This document shows positions 8,423-17,126 of a DNA stretch of 64,000 bases, one piece after another. A program made the translations under genes and the position numbers. Within the stretch, counting starts at the first letter, position 1; each line of letters opens with the position of its first letter. Origin of the DNA: Enterococcus sp. 9E7_DIV0242 (GTDB lineage Bacteria > Bacillota > Bacilli > Lactobacillales > Enterococcaceae); the NCBI RefSeq assembly GCF_002140975.2, contig NZ_CP147247.1, positions 3,101,001 through 3,165,000 on the forward strand, read 5' to 3'. Below the pieces are notes generated by a model. It had not been told where the DNA came from, did no database searches, and saw only the letters and a list, made by a program, of their open reading frames with translations.

Positions 8423-9232
8423 ATGAAGAAATACACACACTTCAAGCTTTCTTTAACACTTCTTCTTTTTGCGGGTACTTTTCTGGCTGCTAGTCAATCA
8501 GTGTATGCATCTAACCTTGATAGCAATGGTTCAGTGACAGTAGAGCGAAAGGAAACGAGTGAGTCAGCAGATCCGGAAAATCCTGGAGAAGAAGTAAATC
8601 CTGGAGAAGGTCCTTCTACCAAAGGGGATCTTAGAATTGATTTTGTTTCCAGTTTGAATTTTGCGTCAGCTGAAATTACAGCGACGAATCGTACCTACGA
8701 TTCGCTTGCACAGCTATTTTACAGCGATACAGCAGCTCGCGGATATTATATCCAGATAAGTGATTTTCGTTCAGAAGCTTCTGGTTGGAATTTGACCCTG
8801 TCACAAGACAGCCAGTTTTCCAGTCCGATTATTCAGACCCTTGAAGATCGGAGTTTAAAAGGAGCGACCTTGTCCTTTGGCAATGGCTGGGCTAATTCCG
8901 CGGGGAATAGTCAGATGCCAGTTGTTAGTCGAGATACATTAGCGATTAATGAAATGAATACGGCTTATACAGTAGCAGTTGCCGGAAAAGCGCAAGGGAA
9001 AGGTGTCTGGACTATTGCATTCGGTGCATCTGGTGAAAATACGTCTAATCAGGAGAATACCTTGACCGCGTTAACAGATGAGCGAGGTAATTCGGTGATC
9101 GATCCAACATTCAATAAGCAAAGCTATAGTAATTCAGCAGTTTCATTGAGTGTGCCGGAAACCATCAAGATCTATCCGGTCCAATATACAACAACATTAA
9201 CATGGAGCTTGGAAGCTGCACCAACAGAATAA
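8423..9232 (+). CDS. WxL-domain surface protein
   Basis: A 269-residue secreted protein. It has a signal peptide ending near SQSVYA, a linker rich in Glu/Pro/Gly (about residues 40-70) and a C-terminal WxL domain. The domain shows the two signature motifs, GWNLTL near residue 130 and TLTWSL at the end. WxL domains bind peptidoglycan non-covalently, and in related loci they pair with the DUF916/DUF3324 protein, here encoded at 10200. The start is 2 bp after the previous stop, and the ribosome binding site AGGAGG lies inside the upstream gene. Confidence 0.9.
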   Translation: MKKYTHFKLSLTLLLFAGTFLAASQSVYASNLDSNGSVTVERKETSESADPENPGEEVNPGEGPSTKGDLRIDFVSSLNFASAEITATNRTYDSLAQLFYSDTAARGYYIQISDFRSEASGWNLTLSQDSQFSSPIIQTLEDRSLKGATLSFGNGWANSAGNSQMPVVSRDTLAINEMNTAYTVAVAGKAQGKGVWTIAFGASGENTSNQENTLTALTDERGNSVIDPTFNKQSYSNSAVSLSVPETIKIYPVQYTTTLTWSLEAAPTE

Positions 9233-9248
9233 AGCAGTAATTTTTCGT

Positions 9249-9279
9249 TTGACAAATTGGATTCGTCCATTTGTATATA
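9249..9279 (+). promoter_or_regulatory. Probable internal promoter before second WxL gene
   Basis: TTGACA at 9249-9254 is followed after 17-19 nt by overlapping TGTATA/TATATA candidates. It sits in the 76-bp gap between the two WxL genes, so the second may be made separately and at a higher level. Confidence 0.45.
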
Positions 9280-9308
9280 AATCACACAAAATCTAGGAGG
9301 AACAAGAA

Positions 9309-10058
9309 ATGAAATTAAGAAAATTATGTGCCATTGCTTTAGTAGGAACAATCGGAGTAGCAACAGTAGGGACTGTGTCTGCGAGCGCAGATCAATTATC
9401 ATTAGATTCAAAAGGTACGGTTGAAGTAGAAGGCGGTATGATTGATCCAACAAAACCTGACAACATCACGGATGCAGAAAAACCAGATGGACCAGCTATT
9501 CCGCCAACAACACCGGGTGTTGAAACAAACCCGGATATTAAAGATAAAGGAATTATCGCAGTATCTCATTTAGATTTTGGTAAGATCCAAGTAAATACAA
9601 CTTCTGCTTATGCTGCACCTCTAACACTTGAGGATGGTGCCGGCACACGTGGGAACATTGTTTCATTTGGTGATGTAACGGGTAATTATACGGGGTATAC
9701 CGTTACTGGTGAATTGACAAGTCAATTTACTAACACGACAACAACACTTGACGGGGCTTCAATCACTTATACAAACCCATTATTGGATACTTCTGGAACA
9801 GGTACTATTGCAGCAGCAGTACCAACATCAGTTGTACTGAGTACTGATGGAGGGGTACAAACCTTTGTGACTGCAGCAGCAGGTGAAGGTAGTGGACTGT
9901 GGACATTAGAGTTTGGTCAAAGTTCAATCTATGAAGGGCCAACTGCTGGAACAGATGCAAACTCTGTTGAGTTGAGTATTCCAACAAGTGTTGCTTCTGC
10001 AATGACAACAGGAATGTATACAGCTACAGTTACTTGGACTTTGGGGGCACTTGCATAA
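9309..10058 (+). CDS. WxL-domain surface protein
   Basis: A 249-residue secreted protein with a signal peptide (AIALVGTIGVATVGTVSASA), a Pro/Asp-rich linker and a C-terminal WxL domain ending in TATVTWTLGALA. An internal LWTLEFG motif is also present. Compared with the preceding WxL protein, the first conserved Gly-Trp-x-Leu position reads GYTVTG. The AGGAGG ribosome binding site is strong, there is a likely promoter of its own, and a hairpin follows. This is consistent with an abundant surface component. It should sit on the wall and interact with the DUF916-type protein. Confidence 0.9.
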   Translation: MKLRKLCAIALVGTIGVATVGTVSASADQLSLDSKGTVEVEGGMIDPTKPDNITDAEKPDGPAIPPTTPGVETNPDIKDKGIIAVSHLDFGKIQVNTTSAYAAPLTLEDGAGTRGNIVSFGDVTGNYTGYTVTGELTSQFTNTTTTLDGASITYTNPLLDTSGTGTIAAAVPTSVVLSTDGGVQTFVTAAAGEGSGLWTLEFGQSSIYEGPTAGTDANSVELSIPTSVASAMTTGMYTATVTWTLGALA

Positions 10059-10083
10059 TCAAGCAAGTTATGCGTTATAAGGG

Positions 10084-10110
10084 GTAAGCTGGTAATTTTT
10101 ACCAGCTTAC
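10084..10110 (+). terminator. Hairpin after second WxL gene
   Basis: A perfect 12-bp stem GTAAGCTGGTAA / TTACCAGCTTAC with a 3-nt loop is followed by TTTCTTCTTTT. The tract is interrupted, so some read-through into the DUF916 gene is likely. Confidence 0.65.
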
Positions 10111-10199
10111 TTTCTTCTTTTAGTTAGCGATTACATATGTATAAAGGCTATATATAGAACATATTAACTATAAATAAAAAAAATAATGAGGTTGATTTT

Positions 10200-11342
10200 A
10201 TGAGACAAGAGGTTGAAAAAAAACAGAAAAATAATTTTTTTAAGGTGTTCACCTGTTTCTTCTTACTGTACTTATCAGTAGTAGGAGCGAACATAGTTGC
10301 ATGGGGGGCAGAAGAGAATACAGACGATGATTCGGTTTCAGTAGCCGGTTTTACTTATACACTTGAGTTTCCTGAAAATCAGATGGATGCAACATTGGGT
10401 TACTATCAGTTAATGATGGAACCAAGTCAACAACAGACACTCTCTATCATTCTTAGCAACCCCAGTTCAGAACCAATTACGGTCAATTTGGCTCTAAATG
10501 GAGCAAAAACCAATAAAACAGGGGTTATTGAATATACGAATAGCGAGATTGAAAATGATGCCTCACTGGCTTTTCCGTTTGAAGAGTTGGTCACAGGTCC
10601 TGAGTCTGTTGAGCTGGCTGCCGGAGAAACAAAACAGATAGAGCTAAGCATCAAGATGCCGGATACTGGATTTGATGGGGTTATTGCTGGGGGTCTACAG
10701 CTGATGAAAGCAGGACAAACAGAAAATGCAAGTCCTAGCGGGGGCTCTAATGTGATTAATCAGTACGCCTACGTTGTTTCTATCTTACTACAGGAGAATG
10801 GAGCAGAGCTAAGTCCTGACTTGCAATTCAATCGTGCCTACGGCGGACAATTAAATTACCGAAACTCCGTGTATGTAAATTTTTCGAATGTCATTGCAGC
10901 CTATTTGAATGACCTGACCGTTGAAGCACAGGTGATGAAAAAAGACAGTAATACGGTCCTTTATGAAGCAAAGAAAACCTCGATGCGGATGGCACCTAAT
11001 TCCTTTATGGACTTTCCAATTAGTATGAACGGAGATCGCATGGAAGCAGGAACGTATACAGTACGCGTCTTAGCTACTTCTGGCGATCAACGTTGGGAAT
11101 GGACAGAGGATTTTGAAATTTCAGATGAAGAGGCTCAACAGTACAATGAGCGGGATGTCGGCTTGACACAAGATACAGGAATTAACTGGTTGTTTATCGC
11201 ATTGATTGTTGGGGCTTTTGTTGTGGTAGCTGCGGGTATCTTCTTGTTTATTACACTTTCTCGTAAAAGGAAAAAAGGACAGAAACAGAAGCAACGTCCA
11301 AAGAATAATAGCAATGGAACCGTTAAGAAGAAAAGACTTTAA
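10200..11342 (+). CDS. WxL-interacting protein, DUF916 and DUF3324 domains
   Basis: A 380-residue membrane-anchored protein. It has an N-terminal signal (FFLLYLSVVGANIVAWGA), a DUF916-like beta domain at about residues 45-170 (FTYTLEFPENQ, IILSNPSSEPITVNLAL, ELSIKMPDTGFDGVIAGGLQL) and a DUF3324-like domain at about 180-310. One transmembrane helix (about 330-352) and a very basic cytoplasmic tail follow. In characterised loci such WxLIP proteins bind peptidoglycan with one domain and host or WxL proteins with the other. Its place between the WxL genes and the signal-peptidase-like gene is typical of WxL clusters. Confidence 0.9.
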   Translation: MRQEVEKKQKNNFFKVFTCFFLLYLSVVGANIVAWGAEENTDDDSVSVAGFTYTLEFPENQMDATLGYYQLMMEPSQQQTLSIILSNPSSEPITVNLALNGAKTNKTGVIEYTNSEIENDASLAFPFEELVTGPESVELAAGETKQIELSIKMPDTGFDGVIAGGLQLMKAGQTENASPSGGSNVINQYAYVVSILLQENGAELSPDLQFNRAYGGQLNYRNSVYVNFSNVIAAYLNDLTVEAQVMKKDSNTVLYEAKKTSMRMAPNSFMDFPISMNGDRMEAGTYTVRVLATSGDQRWEWTEDFEISDEEAQQYNERDVGLTQDTGINWLFIALIVGAFVVVAAGIFLFITLSRKRKKGQKQKQRPKNNSNGTVKKKRL

Positions 11343-11363
11343 AAAAGATTAGGAGCAGTGTAA

Positions 11364-12047
11364 ATGACAATACTTGCTTGGATTATTATGGGAGCAGCGG
11401 CTGGAGCAATTATTTTCCTACTATTAACTCTCTACTTTTTGGCTCAGATCTTTTTTCAGCGTCATAAGTTAAAGCAATTACCTGAGCGCATACCCAAAAA
11501 TAAACGAAAACGAAAACGATGGAAGGCAGCAAGCGTCAGGTTCAAAAGAAAGTATCGACGTTCCATTATGTATTCAATCGTTATGTTGTTTCTAGCAGCA
11601 ACTTGTAGTGGTGGAGCGATGTATGCTAGTTATTATCAATCAATTAATCTGTCTTCAGACGATTCAGCGTTAATTGTCCGTTCCTATTATTTATTAAGAG
11701 ATTTTCAAGATGAGTTAAATAAGGCCGCACAACAAGAAGAGAACGAGGTTGCCACGCAACAAAATATACGTTATTTGGCAACGACATTAGCGGCATATTC
11801 AACCAAACATGCAAGCACACTGAACACGAAGGAAGGACAATCAGCGTTAAATCGTTATTATGCTTCACTTTCTGAGCTAGGAGTGAATGCGACGCTAGTT
11901 AGTGGCAACTTTCATGGAAATCGTGAATTGGTAGATGAATTTTTATCTGATATTGAGCGAACTATTACTTATGAGACTACTGCTTTTGAATATTTCAAGG
12001 TAAATCAGACCAAGCTTGAGGAAGAAGGAGCAAGTGATGATGAATGA
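11364..12047 (+). CDS. Two-TM WxL-locus protein of unknown function
   Basis: A 227-residue protein with two membrane helices, about residues 3-30 (IIMGAAAGAIIFLLLTLYFLAQ) and 69-92 (YSIVMLFLAATCSGGAMYASYY). A strongly basic cytoplasmic loop joins them (PERIPKNKRKRKRWKAA, then RFKRKYRR). The outer helical domain of about 135 residues is predicted to be extracellular, with no recognised motif. The stop overlaps the start of the next gene by 4 bp, so translation is coupled to the signal-peptidase-like protein. Conserved location suggests a part in assembling the WxL complex, but nothing in the sequence proves it. Confidence 0.7.
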   Translation: MTILAWIIMGAAAGAIIFLLLTLYFLAQIFFQRHKLKQLPERIPKNKRKRKRWKAASVRFKRKYRRSIMYSIVMLFLAATCSGGAMYASYYQSINLSSDDSALIVRSYYLLRDFQDELNKAAQQEENEVATQQNIRYLATTLAAYSTKHASTLNTKEGQSALNRYYASLSELGVNATLVSGNFHGNRELVDEFLSDIERTITYETTAFEYFKVNQTKLEEEGASDDE

Positions 12048-12892
12048 GTCAAGAGATAAAACAAAAGAAGACAGAACGTGATTCAAACGACTCTTTACCA
12101 AAAGAAATTCAATGGATAGAGAAAACAAAGAAAGCAAGAGTGCTGCAAAATAATAAAAAAACGAGTAAAACTCCTCCCGAAAATAGGAAAGTTAAAAAAG
12201 AAAAAGGCAATGAGCAAAAGAAAACGTCTAAATACCAAGCACAGCTCACAGCGAATAAGAGGATATCGAAAAAGCTGATGAGAAAGACTTCTCAGGCAAA
12301 AAGGTCAAAGTGTCCGAGCTATAAAAAAGGTACTGGAAAAAAGCAACATTCTCTTAAAATGATTAGAAAAAGGCTACTGGAATTGTGGGCGGCAATCATT
12401 AGTGCAGTGTTTATCTTCTTAATAGTCAGTTCCTTCTTTATAAAGATAACGAAGGTTTCCGGCTATAGCATGATGCCTACGTTACAGGATAACAATACAG
12501 TGCTTGTTCAAAAGACAGCCAGTATTGAACGATTTGATCTCGTTCTTTTCCAAAGAGGGAAAACGCAGCAAATTCGTCGGATCATTGGACTACCAGGGGA
12601 ACAGATCACTTACACTGATGATTTTCTTTATGTAAATGGTGAACCAGTTGATGAAAAATTTATTATCGATGAGATCAATGAGGCTCAAAAGAACGGTGGT
12701 CAGTATACAGCTGATTTTCAATTACATGATATTAACAATGAGAATAAACTTCCTAAGGATTCTTATTTGGTTTTGGGGGACAATAGGGAATACGGATTTG
12801 ATAGTCGTGAGTATGGACTAATTGATCGTCAACAGATTATTGGGATCGTGAAAATACGAGTATGGCCTTTGAATGGATTATCAGCTTTTTAA
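12044..12892 (+). CDS. Signal peptidase I-like protein, catalytic Lys replaced
   Basis: This 282-residue protein has a lysine-rich N-terminal extension of about 110 residues and one membrane helix (AAIISAVFIFLIVSSFF). The signal peptidase I domain follows. The nucleophile box is intact (SGYSMMPTL), as are GLPGE and the C-terminal GDNREYGFDSR box. The conserved catalytic Lys in the usual IKRxIGLPGD motif reads Arg here (QIRRIIGLPGE). Codons CGT CGG confirm two arginines. Canonical enzymes need the Lys as general base, so activity is doubtful or altered. Pilus-associated SipA of streptococci is a known non-canonical precedent. It is the last gene of the WxL operon. Confidence 0.85.
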   Translation: MSQEIKQKKTERDSNDSLPKEIQWIEKTKKARVLQNNKKTSKTPPENRKVKKEKGNEQKKTSKYQAQLTANKRISKKLMRKTSQAKRSKCPSYKKGTGKKQHSLKMIRKRLLELWAAIISAVFIFLIVSSFFIKITKVSGYSMMPTLQDNNTVLVQKTASIERFDLVLFQRGKTQQIRRIIGLPGEQITYTDDFLYVNGEPVDEKFIIDEINEAQKNGGQYTADFQLHDINNENKLPKDSYLVLGDNREYGFDSREYGLIDRQQIIGIVKIRVWPLNGLSAF

Positions 12893-13061
12893 AGTATAGG
12901 TCAGTTGTGGTTGCTATGAGTTCAAACACATTATACTGAATTCTATCTTTGCTCAATAGGTATGGAATATAGAAAATAAAGCGAAAGATAGTACTATGAT
13001 AGCATTTTTTTAATAAAAAAGTATTCCTAATAAAAGAAATAAAAGATGGTGGTCAATCATA

Positions 13062-13092
13062 TGTCGACTAGAGAAATCTGGTCGGCATTTTT
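13062..13092 (+). terminator. Probable terminator of the WxL operon
   Basis: TGTCGACTA / TGGTCGGCA pair over 9 bp, with two G-U pairs and an 8-nt loop, followed by TTTTT. It is about 170 bp after the last WxL gene. Confidence 0.55.
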
Positions 13093-13229
13093 ATGCTATT
13101 AAACAGGAAAAAGTTAGAAAAATAACATAAAAATTAGAGTAATTAATTTTTAACATAATGTTATTATAAGGTTTTTGTTAGGAAAAGGAGTGAAATTGAG
13201 GGAAAGAAAATAAGATAGGGAAGGAGAAG

Positions 13230-13436
13230 ATTAGCACTGAGAAACAAAAACAGATTATTGATGCTTTTGAAAATTTAAGGGAAGTTAAAGTAATCCCAGC
13301 GAGAAATGAGCTATCTGAAAAGAAGAGGCTGAAAATAACAGCATATTGCAGAGTAAGTAACTATGCTGAAGCCCAATCAGGTAGTTTTGCATTCTCAAAA
13401 ACTGAATCACAACAAAAAGGTAGCATGAAAATTTAA
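13230..13436 (+). pseudogene. Fossil of a large serine recombinase, N-terminal fragment
   Basis: A 68-codon open stretch reads EKQKQIIDAFENLREVKVIPA, then KKRLKITAYCRVSN and a degenerate SGSF..FSKTESQQKGS. The AYCRVS motif and the preceding lysine-rich block match the N-terminus of the large serine recombinases of Firmicutes mobile elements. There is no proper start codon (ATT where ATG would be expected), and a stop comes soon after the catalytic Ser. The rest of the gene is absent. It marks a decayed insertion at the edge of the WxL locus. Confidence 0.6.
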
Positions 13437-13626
13437 TCTTCAGCTATTCGAAATGCATTGAGAATTGATATGAAAGATAGTTGGGAAAATGGCATGCGTT
13501 ATCAAATGAAAGGAAATTTTATTCCTGAACATAAAGCCTTTGTATTTTAATTAAATGATCTTAAAGAGCTTTTGCCTTACAAAGGGGGTGGCAAGGCTAA
13601 ACAAACTTCAATAGAATAATTTATAT
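13437..13626 (+). pseudogene. Unrecognised gene remnant after recombinase fossil
   Basis: An open stretch ends with the peptides DMKDSWENGMRYQMKGNF and, after one in-frame stop, NDLKELLPYKGGGKAKQ and a final stop. Residue use is protein-like, but no start, ribosome binding site or family was recognised. It is probably a further piece of the same decayed element as the recombinase fossil. No gene was found between here and the hairpin at 13725. Confidence 0.35.
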
Positions 13627-13724
13627 CCAATGATTATTCATATTCGTAGCGCTCTTTGCTATAAAATATCATCCACTTACGATACGCAGAACCGTCTCAT
13701 AAATAGGGATATAAAGAAAAATAT

Positions 13725-13766
13725 AAAAGGAAGCGTACCTGTGTCTTATCGGGTACGATTCCTTTT
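13725..13766. terminator. Terminator for AraC-type regulator
   Basis: The arms AAAAGGAA.CGTACC and GGGTACGATTCCTTTT pair over about 13 bp. It lies downstream of the minus-strand AraC gene. Confidence 0.65.
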
Positions 13767-13809
13767 TGCAAAAAGTGTGAGGTTGATATCCTTAAGAATG
13801 AACGCATCA

Positions 13810-14601
13810 TTAATAGTAGTGTGTCTTCCTATTTTTATACTCACTAGGGGAGATACCTCGCTCTTTTTTAAATACTTTACTAAAATAGTTTCCTGTAGAA
13901 AAGCCGACTTTTCTTGCGACAGTTTCTACTGCTTCATCCTCCCATAATAGTGACAATGAATGGAGGATGCGTACTTTTTTTAAATAGTGTATTGGGGGAA
14001 CGTTATAAGCTGCTTCGAATTGCCGGATTAATTTGTATTTTGATAGTTCATATTTTTCAGCTAAAAACTCTAAGCTGAGATCTTCGAAATAGTGTTCGTC
14101 TATGTATTTTTTTACCGCTTCGATGGTTGCTGTTTTCTGTTGGCTCTCTTTTTGCACCTCTTCTTTGATATCTAAAAATAGAGCAAAGGCTGCTTTAGCA
14201 TTTTGTGTAACAGTTATTTCTTGTATTTTTAAATCAAGAATAAATACTCGCAACCGTTCAATGAACGTCTCCGATAATTCGACAATTGCAACGGAGGTAT
14301 CCAACCATTGCATCATACTTGCTGAAAATTCTATAAACAGAAAATGCCAATCCTCACCGTAGTAACGATAATTCCCGGGGATTTTCGCAAAAAAGGCCTT
14401 ATTTTGTGTTAAGGGAACAGTTTTTTCTCCGATTTGTATATAGCCCTGACCGCTTAATGTGACTTGTAGAACAATCAGCTGCTCTTTTCGCTGACACGCA
14501 TCCCAATCATAGTGAGTACTTCCTTGCCCTACACCAATCCCTTGGATCAGAGGGAAGTGTTGTTCATTAATGTAATGGAATTGACGGACGAAATTCTGCA
14601 A
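13810..14601 (-). CDS. AraC-family regulator, likely for alpha-galactosidase
   Basis: This 263-residue protein has an N-terminal cupin-like sensor (about residues 20-140, IQIGEKTVPLTQNKAFFAKIP) and a C-terminal pair of AraC helix-turn-helix motifs (about 165-260). The second of these contains ETVARKVGFSTGNYFSKVFKKERGISPSEYK. It is divergent from the alpha-galactosidase gene with about 80 bp between the starts, so it most likely activates that gene in response to an alpha-galactoside. Length and domain order are normal for the family. Confidence 0.85.
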   Translation of the reverse strand: MQNFVRQFHYINEQHFPLIQGIGVGQGSTHYDWDACQRKEQLIVLQVTLSGQGYIQIGEKTVPLTQNKAFFAKIPGNYRYYGEDWHFLFIEFSASMMQWLDTSVAIVELSETFIERLRVFILDLKIQEITVTQNAKAAFALFLDIKEEVQKESQQKTATIEAVKKYIDEHYFEDLSLEFLAEKYELSKYKLIRQFEAAYNVPPIHYLKKVRILHSLSLLWEDEAVETVARKVGFSTGNYFSKVFKKERGISPSEYKNRKTHYY

Positions 14602-14680
14602 TTTATTACCCTCCTTGAAATAATTTCTTCTTGTTCCTTCTGATTATACTCGATACCATAGACATAATAAAGGAAGGGGA

Positions 14681-16864
14681 ATGATAAATATGTCCATCTA
14701 TTTTGATGTAGCGCAAAACTTTTTCCACCTGAGCAATAATGAAATTAGTTACATCATTGGTATCGAAAAAGAAAAATATCTTACCCATAGATATTTTGGT
14801 CCTCATTTGATGGGGTATCATCAGGTCAATCAGCAGCAAATGATCGATCGCGGCTTTGCTACGAATCCAATCAGTGAGGAACGTACTTTTTCGTTAAATA
14901 CACTGCCACTTGAAACTAGTACACAAGGTAGCTTGGATTATCGAGTGAGCAATTATCAGTTTCGAAATAGAGACGGGTATCGTATTACTGATTTCGTGTA
15001 TGACCACTTTGAAATTTTAGAAGGCAAACCTTCTTTAGAGGGGCTGCCATCACTAAGGGGAGAGCAGCAGCAAACCTTAGCGATTTATCTTGTAGACCAT
15101 GTCCAGTCGCTTGAAATGGTGTTGTATTATACGATATACGAGGATATGCCTGTGATTACACGGAGTGTGGCGTATAAGAATAACGGGGCAAAGGCAACCT
15201 ATATAGAAAATGCTGGTTCGATGCTTCTGGATTTTCCACGTTGTGATTTTGACTTACTGACACTTAATGGGGCACATACAAATGAGGCAACAATCCATCG
15301 GCAACCACTCCATCCTGGTATACAAAAAATTGCATCGACTAGGGGAACGAGCAGTCCACAGCATCATCCATTCTTAGGGCTTGCTGATCGGTATACGAAT
15401 GAAGATCAAGGACACGTTTACGGTTTTCATTTTATTTATAGTGGGAATTTTGTGGCTCAAGCGGAAGTAGAGCAATATGGAAGTACTCGGATTCAAATCG
15501 GGATCAATCCAGAAACCTTTGAATGGAAATTATCACCGGGCTCAACTTTTCAGACGCCAGAGGTTGTGTTGAACTTTAGTGCACAAGGGTTTAATCAGCT
15601 TTCTCAGACGTTCCATAAGCTCTATCAAACCCACTTGATTCCTAAGCAATGGCAGCAGGTGGAGCGCCCCATCTTACTTAATTCTTGGGAAGGCAACTAT
15701 TTTGATTTTACTGAAGAGGACTTGCTTCGCCAAGCTCAATTAGCGAATACGTTGGGGATTGAATTATTTGTTTTGGATGATGGCTGGTTTGGCCAACGTG
15801 AGGATGATACAACCTCTTTAGGCGATTGGTTCGTCAACAAAGCAAAACTTCCCAATGGGATCGAGCATCTTGCGGATGTGATTCATCAGCAAAAGATGAA
15901 ATTTGGGTTATGGTTTGAGCCGGAAATGATTTCTGTGAACAGTCGTTTGTTTGAAAGACATCCAGAGTGGAGTCTGCAGGTTCCTGATTACCCTCAAACA
16001 CAGGGCAGACAGCAACTTGTCTTAAATTTGAGTTTGCCGGACGTTCAAGAGCACCTTATTCAACTGCTGACAACGTATCTTTCTTCGAATAAAATCGACT
16101 ATATAAAGTGGGATATGAATCGACATTTAACGGAAGTGGGCAGTTTTCTTTTACCGAATGATCAGCAAAAAGAAGTCAGCCATCGCTATGTTTTAGGACT
16201 TTACCGTATTTTATCTGAAGTAACAAAGCAATTTCCACACGTTCTTTTTGAAAATTGCTCGAGTGGCGGCGGTCGATTTGATCCCGGGATGGTTGCCTAT
16301 ATGCCTCAAACGTGGGCAAGCGATAACACAGATGCGTTGTGTCGTTCAAAAATCCAATACGGTTTTAGCTATCTATATCCGCCAATTATGATGGGGGCTC
16401 ATGTTTCGGATAGTCCGAATCATCAAGTAGGTCGAGAGACACCTTTAGCCAGTCGTTTTTTAATTGCAATGAGTGGTAATTTTGGCTATGAATTAGCTAT
16501 AGAAAAGCAATCAGCACAAGACCTTGAGACGATAAAAGAGCAAATTGCATTTTATAAAAAGCATCGCAGGCTGTTACAATTTGGGCAATTTTATCGTTTA
16601 AAAGAACTTGATAAAGCTTACTCCACTGCGTGGCTGTTTAAAAACGAAACAGAAGCCCTTCTGGTCTATTCCAATGGACTTGCTCAACCCGCACAAGCGA
16701 TTCAGTATCTAAAAACAAAATATCTTGAGGATACGGCTCTTTATAAGGATACGAGTACAGGAAAAATATACAGTGGCAGCGAATTAAATCATGCCGGTAT
16801 TCTTGTTTCTAGGATCAAAGGGGATTTCAATTGTTTCTGTATTCATTGGACCGTTATAGAATAA
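14681..16864 (+). CDS. Alpha-galactosidase, GH36
   Basis: A cytoplasmic GH36 enzyme of about 725 residues that removes alpha-1,6-galactosyl groups from melibiose- or raffinose-type sugars. The nucleophile motif KWDMNRH is near residue 475, and the acid/base lies in WASDNTDALCRSKIQYG near 540. The LDDGWFG, WFEPEM and CSSGGGRFDPG motifs of the family are present. Length matches the family. ATG 14681 and ATG 14690 are both possible starts, because the AGGAAGGGGA site overlaps the first. There is no signal peptide. A dedicated transporter is not next to it, so sugar entry must depend on other systems. It is divergent from an AraC regulator. Confidence 0.95.
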   Translation: MINMSIYFDVAQNFFHLSNNEISYIIGIEKEKYLTHRYFGPHLMGYHQVNQQQMIDRGFATNPISEERTFSLNTLPLETSTQGSLDYRVSNYQFRNRDGYRITDFVYDHFEILEGKPSLEGLPSLRGEQQQTLAIYLVDHVQSLEMVLYYTIYEDMPVITRSVAYKNNGAKATYIENAGSMLLDFPRCDFDLLTLNGAHTNEATIHRQPLHPGIQKIASTRGTSSPQHHPFLGLADRYTNEDQGHVYGFHFIYSGNFVAQAEVEQYGSTRIQIGINPETFEWKLSPGSTFQTPEVVLNFSAQGFNQLSQTFHKLYQTHLIPKQWQQVERPILLNSWEGNYFDFTEEDLLRQAQLANTLGIELFVLDDGWFGQREDDTTSLGDWFVNKAKLPNGIEHLADVIHQQKMKFGLWFEPEMISVNSRLFERHPEWSLQVPDYPQTQGRQQLVLNLSLPDVQEHLIQLLTTYLSSNKIDYIKWDMNRHLTEVGSFLLPNDQQKEVSHRYVLGLYRILSEVTKQFPHVLFENCSSGGGRFDPGMVAYMPQTWASDNTDALCRSKIQYGFSYLYPPIMMGAHVSDSPNHQVGRETPLASRFLIAMSGNFGYELAIEKQSAQDLETIKEQIAFYKKHRRLLQFGQFYRLKELDKAYSTAWLFKNETEALLVYSNGLAQPAQAIQYLKTKYLEDTALYKDTSTGKIYSGSELNHAGILVSRIKGDFNCFCIHWTVIE

Positions 16865-16881
16865 AATGTATATGATATATG

Positions 16882-17122
16882 AAAAAGACTGGGACATAAC
16901 TCAAGTCCTACGCTCTATCTACACCTATATCCGAATAAACGGTGGGACAGAAGCAACTACTAGCAGCGAGCTGCGTCGATGTCCGCTCAACATCAGTGGT
17001 AAACCACTGTGTTTCAAGGCTCTTCGACAATAAGCTGAAATTCAGCAAAAATTTGTGGTGTGAGCAATTTTCGTGAATTCCATCTTATTGTTTGAAGCTT
17101 AACGCTTCTGGCCCAACCTCTT
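16882..17122 (-). repeat. Intergenic palindromic repeat, full copy A (reverse orientation)
   Basis: Read on the minus strand this copy runs AAGAGGTTGGGCCAGAAGC, CAATAAGATGGAATTCACG, CACAAATTTTTGCTGAATTT, CTTATTGTCGAAGA and GTTGCTTCTGTCCCACCG. It matches copies at 35567 and 53794, with a further insertion of about 60 bp in the right arm. The ends and inner segments are inverted repeats of each other, so the whole folds into nested stems. It separates the convergent alpha-galactosidase and GH13 genes and may also end transcription. It fills the gap between these genes. Confidence 0.75.
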
Positions 17123-17126
17123 GTTA

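Noticed and set aside
13630..13947. 105-residue plus-strand ORF
   Set aside because: It overlaps the terminator and the 3' end of the AraC gene on the other strand, has no ribosome binding site, and has unnatural composition.
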